From Gemmatimonadota bacterium (GTDB lineage: Bacteria > Gemmatimonadota > Gemmatimonadetes > Longimicrobiales > Gaopeijiaceae), in contig JAPPNM010000157.1 of assembly GCA_028873825.1 (NCBI GenBank), positions 1-34,201 on the forward strand: a DNA stretch of 34,201 nucleotides, written 5' to 3'. A program made the position numbers and the translations under genes. The first letter of the stretch is position 1; the number at the start of each line of letters is the position of its first letter. The notes beneath the pieces are model-generated. The model was not told the origin of the DNA. It made no database searches and worked only from the letters and a program-made list of their open reading frames with translations. Shown here in pieces: positions 29,527-34,201 of the stretch.

Positions 29527-30303
29527 CTACACCAGAGACCTCCCCTGCGCTCCGTCCACCGCGATGCACGCCCCCGTAATCAGGCTGGCGCGCTCCGACG
29601 CCAGAAACGCCACGACGTCCCCCACCTCCTCCCCCCGCCCGAACCGCCCCAGCGGCAGGTTCGCCCGCACGAACGCCCGCATTCCCTCTGGGTCCGCCTT
29701 CACCCGCCTGTCCCAGCTGCCCCCGTCGAAGCGTATCGACCCTGGAGCGACGCAGTTCACGCGAATGCGGTCCTTCGCCAGTTCCAGCGCCATGATCCCG
29801 GCGGCCGAGATCAGCGCCGACTTGGTTGTGTTGTAGATCGACAGTCCCGGGCCGCCCTTCTCCCGCCCGAAGACCGACGACACGAAGACGATCGCGCCGC
29901 CGCCCCGCTCGCGCATCGCCGGGATGGCGCCGCGGGTGGTCCGGAACCCCGCCAGCACGTTCAGCTCGATGACGTCGAGCCAGTCCCGGTCGGTCGTCTC
30001 CTCGAACATGCCGCGGCGGTTGCCGCCCACGTTGTTGACGAGGATGTCGAGACCGCCGTAGCGGGCATGCACGGCGTCCAGGAGCGTCTGCGCGCCGTCC
30101 GGCGCGGCGATGTCGCAGACGACCGGAAGCACCTCGGCCCCCTCGCTCCGCAACGTCGCGGCGGCCGCTTCCAGCCCTTCGGCTCCCCGCGCGCATATCG
30201 CCAGCCGCGCACCCTCGGCCGCCAGCGACCGCGCGCTGTAGAAGCCGAGCCCGCGGCTGCCTCCCGTCACGACGGCGACCCGGTCCTTCAGTCCGAGGTC
30301 CAC
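29527..30303 (-). CDS. Short-chain dehydrogenase/reductase
   Basis: A classical SDR of 258 residues using NAD(P)H on an alcohol or ketone. It has the nucleotide motif TGGSRGLG (13-20), NNVGG (90-94), catalytic Ser in VFVSSVFG (Ser142 or 143), Tyr157 and Lys161 in YNTTK, and NCVAPGSIRFDGG downstream. The start is GTG 30303, three bases after the stop of the Asp-box gene on the same strand, so the two are co-transcribed. Substrate unknown. A role as 3-ketosphinganine or ketoacyl reductase for the lipid locus is conceivable, but it lies 10 kb away and nothing specific supports it. Confidence 0.9.
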   Translation of the reverse strand: MDLGLKDRVAVVTGGSRGLGFYSARSLAAEGARLAICARGAEGLEAAAATLRSEGAEVLPVVCDIAAPDGAQTLLDAVHARYGGLDILVNNVGGNRRGMFEETTDRDWLDVIELNVLAGFRTTRGAIPAMRERGGGAIVFVSSVFGREKGGPGLSIYNTTKSALISAAGIMALELAKDRIRVNCVAPGSIRFDGGSWDRRVKADPEGMRAFVRANLPLGRFGRGEEVGDVVAFLASERASLITGACIAVDGAQGRSLV

Positions 30304-30306
30304 GGG

Positions 30307-33300
30307 TCAGCTCCCGCCGGCCGGGGCGCTCGCCCCGAGCAGCCGCTCCAGCGCCCGGACATGTCCCTGCAGCGCCGCGTTCAGCCGGTCGTAGCGCCTG
30401 ATCGCGTCCTCGCCCGGCTCCTGGTCGGCGCGGGTCAGGTTGCCGTACAGGTAGCGGAGCTGGTCGACCAGCATGGGGCGCGAGTAGCGGCGCGGCTCGG
30501 TGACGAGTTCGCGCTCCACCGCCTCCACCTCGGCCGCCAGCTCGCCCCCGCCCCGCTCCCGCGCCTCCGCGATGCGGTGCGCGGCCAGCCTGGCCTCGCT
30601 GAGCGCGTCCCGCACCTCGAGCGCGAAGCCGACCTGCCGGCGCACGAGCCCCTCGTCGATCCCCTCCGCCGCGACGCGCGGGTCGAGCATGACGCGGAAG
30701 TCGCGGCTCGCGCTCCAGTCCCCGGCCGAGAGACGCGCCGTGTACCTCCCGGGCGGCACCATGGGGCCGCCGCGCCCGGTCCGGTCCGGGTCGGGGTTCC
30801 AGGGACCCGGGTGGCGGAGGTCCCAGGTGAAGCGGTGCGTCCCCGCGCCGCCGGGCAGCCGCGGCGTGCCGACGCGCTCCAGGCGCCACTCGCGCATGCC
30901 GGGCTCCGCCGGGACGACGTACTCCCCCGGCTCCTCGCTCGAGAACGAGCGCACCAGGTGGCCCTCGGCGTCGACGATGTCGAGGGCGAGCGGGACGTCC
31001 GGGACCTGGGCGAGGGTGTAGTCGATGTTGGCGCCCGCCTGCGGATAGCTCGGCCGGGACGCGTCCCGTCTCCCGAAGCCGCGCCGGTAGCGCAGCCTGT
31101 AGGCGTCGCGCACATCGTAGAGGTGTGCGCTAGCGCCGGCTACGCTGTCGCCGAGTTCGTGCAGCGGCGTGAGGTTGTCCATGATCCAGAAGCCCCGGCC
31201 CATCGTCGACAACACCAGATCCCCGCGCACGACCTTCATGTCCGTGACGGGCGTCGCCGGGAGGTTGAGCTGGAAGGACTGCCAGGTGCCGCCGTCGTCG
31301 AAGGAGACGAAGACCCCGAACTCGGTGCCCAGGTAGAGCAGGCCCTCCCGTTCGGGGTCCTCGCGCACCACGCGCACCGGATGGTCGCCCGGAACGCCGT
31401 TGTTCCCGGTCGTCATGCGGGTCCAGCTCGCGCCGTAGTCGTCGGTGCGGTACGCGTACGGCGCGAAATCGCCCAGCTGGTACCGGAGAATGGCCACATA
31501 GGCCTTCGCGGGGTCGTGATGGGACACCTCGATGGTCTGCACGCGGCCGTGGGGGCCGGTCCCGGGCGGCGTCACGTCGGTCCAGCCGGCGCCGCCGTCG
31601 CGGGTCACGTGCACGGGGCCGTCGTTGGCACCCGCCCAGATCACGCCGGGCTCGAGCACCGACTCCTGGATCTCGTAGAGCGCCGCGAAGTGCTCCTCGC
31701 CGGTCACGTCGAGCGTGATGGGCGTCCCGGACACGACCTGGGTCTCGGGGGTGAAGGCGGTGAGATCGTCCGAGATGGTCTCCCAGCGCCGGCCGCCGTC
31801 GGTCGTGACGTGCACGAACTGGGATCCGTGATAGACCTTGTTCGGGTCGTGGGGCGAAACGTGGACGGGCGCGACGCGCTGGAAGCGGTACTCCAGGTCG
31901 CGGGGGTTGTGCCCGTATAGATTCGCGAAGCCGACGTAGTACTGCTGCTCCTGTCCGGTCCGGCGGTTGTACACGCCGAAGCGACCCTTGCAGTTGGCGT
32001 AGACGATGTCGGGATCGCCGGGCTTGGGCACGATCGGGCCGGTCTCGCAGCCGCCGTGGGCCTCCCACGCGGACCGGGGGCCGCCGGGCTCCCAGCGTTC
32101 CGGCAGGCCGGGCACCGAAACGGTCGAATTGTCCTGCTGGCCGGCGTGGAGGCGGTAGGGGAAGCCGTCCGAGACGTCCACCTGGTAGAGCTCGGCGGTG
32201 GGCTGGTTGAGCTGGGTGGACCAGGTGTCGCCGCCGTCGGTCGTGACGTTCGCGCCGCCGTCGTTCGACTGGATCATGATGTCAGGGTCGTCCGGGTTGA
32301 TCCAGAGGTCGTGGTTGTCGCTGTGCGGGGTGGGGCGCCGGGTCCAGCTGCGGCCGCCGTCGATGCTCATCCAGTGGCCCTCCGCCATCCCCCAGAGGAT
32401 GTCGGCGTCCGCGGGGTGGGCCTCCAGGTTGGTGTAGTAGAAGGGCCGGTTGCGGATGGGCTGGAAGTCGGTGACCTGGTGCCAGGTGGCGCCCCGGTCG
32501 TCTGAGCGGTAGACGCCGCCGGTGTCTGCCGGCGCCTCGATGAGGACGTAGACGCGGTCGGGATCGGCCGGGCTGACGGCCAGGTCGGACTTGCCGCGCA
32601 GCCCGGCGGGCAGCCCGTCGGTGGCCTGGGCCCAGGTGTCGCCGCCGTCGCGGGATACGTAGACGCCCCCCTCGAGCCCGCCCGAGACGATGGTCCAGGG
32701 CTTGCGCTCGGCGCGCCACATGCTGGCGTAGACGGTGTTCGGGTCGTCGGGGGCGAACTCGAGGTCGACGGCGCCGGTGCTGTCCGAGACGAAGAGGACC
32801 TGCTCCCAGCTGGCGCCCCCGTCGCTGCTGCGGTACACCCCCCGTTCGGGGTTCGGCGCGAAGGGGCTGCCGATGGCGGCGACGTAGACGAAATCGGGGT
32901 CGCCGGGGTGGATGAGGATCGCGCCGCTGTTGCCGGTGCGCTCCAGGCCCATGTGCTCCCACGTCTCGCCCGCGTCGGCGGACTTGTAGACGCCGTCGCC
33001 GATGATGACGTTGCTGCGCAGGCCGTCCGAGCCGGTCGACACGTAGACGACGTTGAAGTCCGATTCCGCCACCCGGATCGCGCCGATCGATCCGGTCCCG
33101 AAATGGCCGTCGGAGATGTTGCGCCAGCTGTGGCCGCGGTCGGTCGTCTTCCAGACGCCGCCGCCGGTGGCGCCCATGTAGAAGGTGGAGGGATGGGCGC
33201 GGTGGCCCGCCACGGCGGTCACGCGGCCGCCCCGCGAAGGGCCGGCGTAGCGGTAGCGCAGGCTGCCGAAGAGGTGGTCGGCGAAGCGCGGAGTGGCGGT

Positions 33301-33420
33301 CTGGGGGGCTGCGGGGGCGGTTTGCGGGGTGTCGGGGGTGGTTTGGGCGATGGCGGGGGGTGGGAGGGTGGCGGGAGTGGCCGCGATGGCGAGCGCGATC
33401 GTGGTCAGGGGTCTTCTCAT
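30307..33420 (-). CDS. Secreted Asp-box (BNR/sortilin-like) repeat protein
   Basis: A 1037-residue exported protein. A signal peptide (MRRPLTTIALAIAATPATLP, ending near PAIAQ) precedes a Thr/Pro/Ala-rich linker. Eleven Asp-box motifs of the S/T-x-D-x-G-x-S/T-W type follow (for example TTDRGHSW, SADAGETW, SRDGGDTW, SFDDGGTW), typical of multi-bladed propellers in the VPS10/BNR superfamily. After residue 700 there is an Ig-like region (HRFTWDLRHPGPW...GRYTARLSAG) and a C-terminal helical tail with many Arg and Glu. ATG 33420 is chosen over an earlier in-frame start at 33471 because the signal peptide begins there, with GGAG 10 bases upstream. These proteins are abundant in Gemmatimonadota and Acidobacteria; enzymatic function is unproven. 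Confidence 0.88.
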   Translation of the reverse strand: MRRPLTTIALAIAATPATLPPPAIAQTTPDTPQTAPAAPQTATPRFADHLFGSLRYRYAGPSRGGRVTAVAGHRAHPSTFYMGATGGGVWKTTDRGHSWRNISDGHFGTGSIGAIRVAESDFNVVYVSTGSDGLRSNVIIGDGVYKSADAGETWEHMGLERTGNSGAILIHPGDPDFVYVAAIGSPFAPNPERGVYRSSDGGASWEQVLFVSDSTGAVDLEFAPDDPNTVYASMWRAERKPWTIVSGGLEGGVYVSRDGGDTWAQATDGLPAGLRGKSDLAVSPADPDRVYVLIEAPADTGGVYRSDDRGATWHQVTDFQPIRNRPFYYTNLEAHPADADILWGMAEGHWMSIDGGRSWTRRPTPHSDNHDLWINPDDPDIMIQSNDGGANVTTDGGDTWSTQLNQPTAELYQVDVSDGFPYRLHAGQQDNSTVSVPGLPERWEPGGPRSAWEAHGGCETGPIVPKPGDPDIVYANCKGRFGVYNRRTGQEQQYYVGFANLYGHNPRDLEYRFQRVAPVHVSPHDPNKVYHGSQFVHVTTDGGRRWETISDDLTAFTPETQVVSGTPITLDVTGEEHFAALYEIQESVLEPGVIWAGANDGPVHVTRDGGAGWTDVTPPGTGPHGRVQTIEVSHHDPAKAYVAILRYQLGDFAPYAYRTDDYGASWTRMTTGNNGVPGDHPVRVVREDPEREGLLYLGTEFGVFVSFDDGGTWQSFQLNLPATPVTDMKVVRGDLVLSTMGRGFWIMDNLTPLHELGDSVAGASAHLYDVRDAYRLRYRRGFGRRDASRPSYPQAGANIDYTLAQVPDVPLALDIVDAEGHLVRSFSSEEPGEYVVPAEPGMREWRLERVGTPRLPGGAGTHRFTWDLRHPGPWNPDPDRTGRGGPMVPPGRYTARLSAGDWSASRDFRVMLDPRVAAEGIDEGLVRRQVGFALEVRDALSEARLAAHRIAEARERGGGELAAEVEAVERELVTEPRRYSRPMLVDQLRYLYGNLTRADQEPGEDAIRRYDRLNAALQGHVRALERLLGASAPAGGS

Positions 33421-33628
33421 GTGGGGAGGGCTCCGGGAATCTGGTATTCGAGGCAAGTCGGTTCGCGGCACCCGTTCGCGGTGCCGCCGCGGGGCGCGCC
33501 ATCGCCCCGGCGCGGTGAACTTACGGCGTGGAGCCGTGCGCGGACAATTCGGCGGCCGGCCCGGAGCGGGGGTCCGGCCCGCCGGAACGCGCGAGAATCG
33601 CCTCCGGCGTGGTTTCGGAGATTGGCGA

Positions 33629-33656
33629 CGAATGCCGGGGGGACTTGTCCACGGGC
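33629..33656 (-). repeat. Dispersed repeat, inverted left-end copy
   Basis: On the minus strand this reads GCCCGTGGACAAGTCCCCCC then GGCATTCG, matching 9540-9568 with one gap and one mismatch. It lies in the 264-base gap between the Asp-box gene and the last membrane-protein gene. Nothing else was recognised in that gap. Confidence 0.85.
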
Positions 33657-33684
33657 CAAGCTGTCAACGTCCGATCGGCCCCGC

Positions 33685-34101
33685 TCATGTCCCGGCAAGC
33701 TTGACGGTCGCCACCGTAACGGCCACGCGCACTCCGTAGTAGGTTGCGAACGCGGGCAGGAGCGCGCCGAGGCCGAGAGCATCGTCCAGCGCGTGGCCAA
33801 CGAGATAGCCCGCGCCAAAGCCGGTCGCGAACCCCAACGATGAGCCGAGGAGCGCCCACCCGGGATGTGCCCCGGCGCCTGCCGTGGCCAACGCCGCCAG
33901 GGAAGCCGATAGGGTGCCGAACTCGATCAGTTCGTCCTCATGAATGTCAGTTGAGAAGACGCGAGAAGCCAGGAAGTCGCCCGCCACCGCCCCCAAAGCT
34001 GTACCCAAGACCAGCGAAAGAGCACCGGCCGCACGATCCGAGGCCGCCCGGGGATCTTCGACGGTGCTAGGACGTGGACACAATCCCCCCGGTCGTGTCA
34101 C
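33685..34101 (-). CDS. Small glycine-rich membrane protein
   Basis: A 138-residue protein with GTG 34101 as start. A second possible start, TTG 34083, gives 132 residues. Hydrophobic glycine-spaced helices at about 24-45 (GALSLVLGTALGAVAGDFL), 63-76, 80-104 (WALLGSSLGFATGFGAGYLV) and 108-135 suggest a four-helix membrane protein with glycine zippers. An acidic loop (TDIHEDELIE, 51-60) separates the first two. No family is recognised. The first 13 residues are encoded by a copy of the dispersed repeat and are probably not ancestral. Confidence 0.55.
   Translation of the reverse strand: MTRPGGLCPRPSTVEDPRAASDRAAGALSLVLGTALGAVAGDFLASRVFSTDIHEDELIEFGTLSASLAALATAGAGAHPGWALLGSSLGFATGFGAGYLVGHALDDALGLGALLPAFATYYGVRVAVTVATVKLAGT
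34063..34092 (+). repeat. Dispersed repeat, left-end copy overlapping a gene start
   Basis: It reads GGTGCTAG-GACGTGGACACAATCCCCCCGG and aligns to 9530-9562 with a 3-base gap and few mismatches. It lies over the 5' end of the glycine-rich membrane-protein gene on the opposite strand. TCACATGTGA, a perfect 10-base palindrome, follows at 34098-34107 and covers the GTG start. Confidence 0.7.
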
Positions 34102-34201
34102 ATGTGATATGTCGTAAGACGGCGGGTGCTGAAGGGCGCCATCAATGACGTGGCGGCGCGTCGGCCGGGTGATCCCGCCGCGGCGCAATCCCGACTTCGC
34201 G

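Noticed and set aside
28780-31920. A plus-strand open frame of about 1045 codons
   Set aside because: It is antisense to the AAA gene, SDR and Asp-box gene at once, with no recognisable domain.
1-34201. tRNA, rRNA, riboswitch, CRISPR array or integrase
   Set aside because: No tRNA arm pattern, rRNA block, regular repeat-spacer array or recombinase motif was found by reading both strands; weak cases would need covariance-model searches.

Overview
The window is high-GC bacterial DNA with dense gene packing, GTG/ATG starts, GTGA and ATGA stop/start overlaps, and short intergenic gaps. A plant-type leucine-rich-repeat protein with an LCAPTD-type C-cap, a secreted Asp-box (BNR) protein, a PA0069-type radical SAM enzyme, an adrenodoxin-reductase-type FprA, a lipoprotein cytochrome c and a fused HyuA-HyuB together suggest an aerobic Gemmatimonadota-like chromosome. 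That placement is inference from gene content, not a marker-gene result. No rRNA, tRNA or CRISPR array was seen.

Layout. 0-2.8 kb: LRR protein, Yip1-like membrane protein, ACSF3/MatB-like malonyl-CoA synthetase. 2.97-9.54 kb: a translationally coupled plus-strand operon of two tiny membrane proteins, a ferric-reductase-like membrane domain fused to a Rieske domain, an unrecognised membrane-anchored protein with a Cys/His motif, an OlsB-like N-acyltransferase, an OlsA/PlsC-like O-acyltransferase, and an 870-residue fusion of alpha/beta-hydrolase, DedA/VTT and ATP-grasp domains. 9.53-10.13 kb: non-coding, with a repeat element bounded by inverted ends. 10.1-14.2 kb: a conserved unknown protein, SufE, radical SAM protein, cytochrome c and FprA.

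14.3-19.9 kb: a second lipid locus, divergent from about 17.3 kb. The minus arm holds an alpha-oxoamine synthase (serine-palmitoyltransferase-like), an acetoacetate-decarboxylase-like protein and a diacylglycerol/sphingoid-type lipid kinase. The plus arm holds a PlsC acyltransferase, a Tam41-like cytidylyltransferase candidate and a CDP-alcohol phosphatidyltransferase. Read together they could form a sphingoid backbone, phosphorylate it, activate it with CTP and add a polar headgroup; this is a hypothesis.

20-26.8 kb: a Cys-rich membrane miniprotein, a broken PHB-depolymerase-type esterase, fused HyuA-HyuB (5-oxoprolinase type), DinB protein and a YjbQ-like protein with an unknown C-terminal extension. 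27.0-29.4 kb: a visibly lower-GC island in which every recognisable gene is damaged (TM/coiled-coil protein, PIN-like protein, AAA ATPase of the OLD/AAA_21 type). 29.5-33.4 kb: an SDR and a secreted Asp-box protein. The window ends in a small glycine-rich membrane protein.

A dispersed repeat, with core CCGTGGACAnAATCCCCCCGG, occurs at several places and touches the ends or starts of genes. Two short tandem duplications sit exactly at overlapping gene junctions in the two lipid loci.
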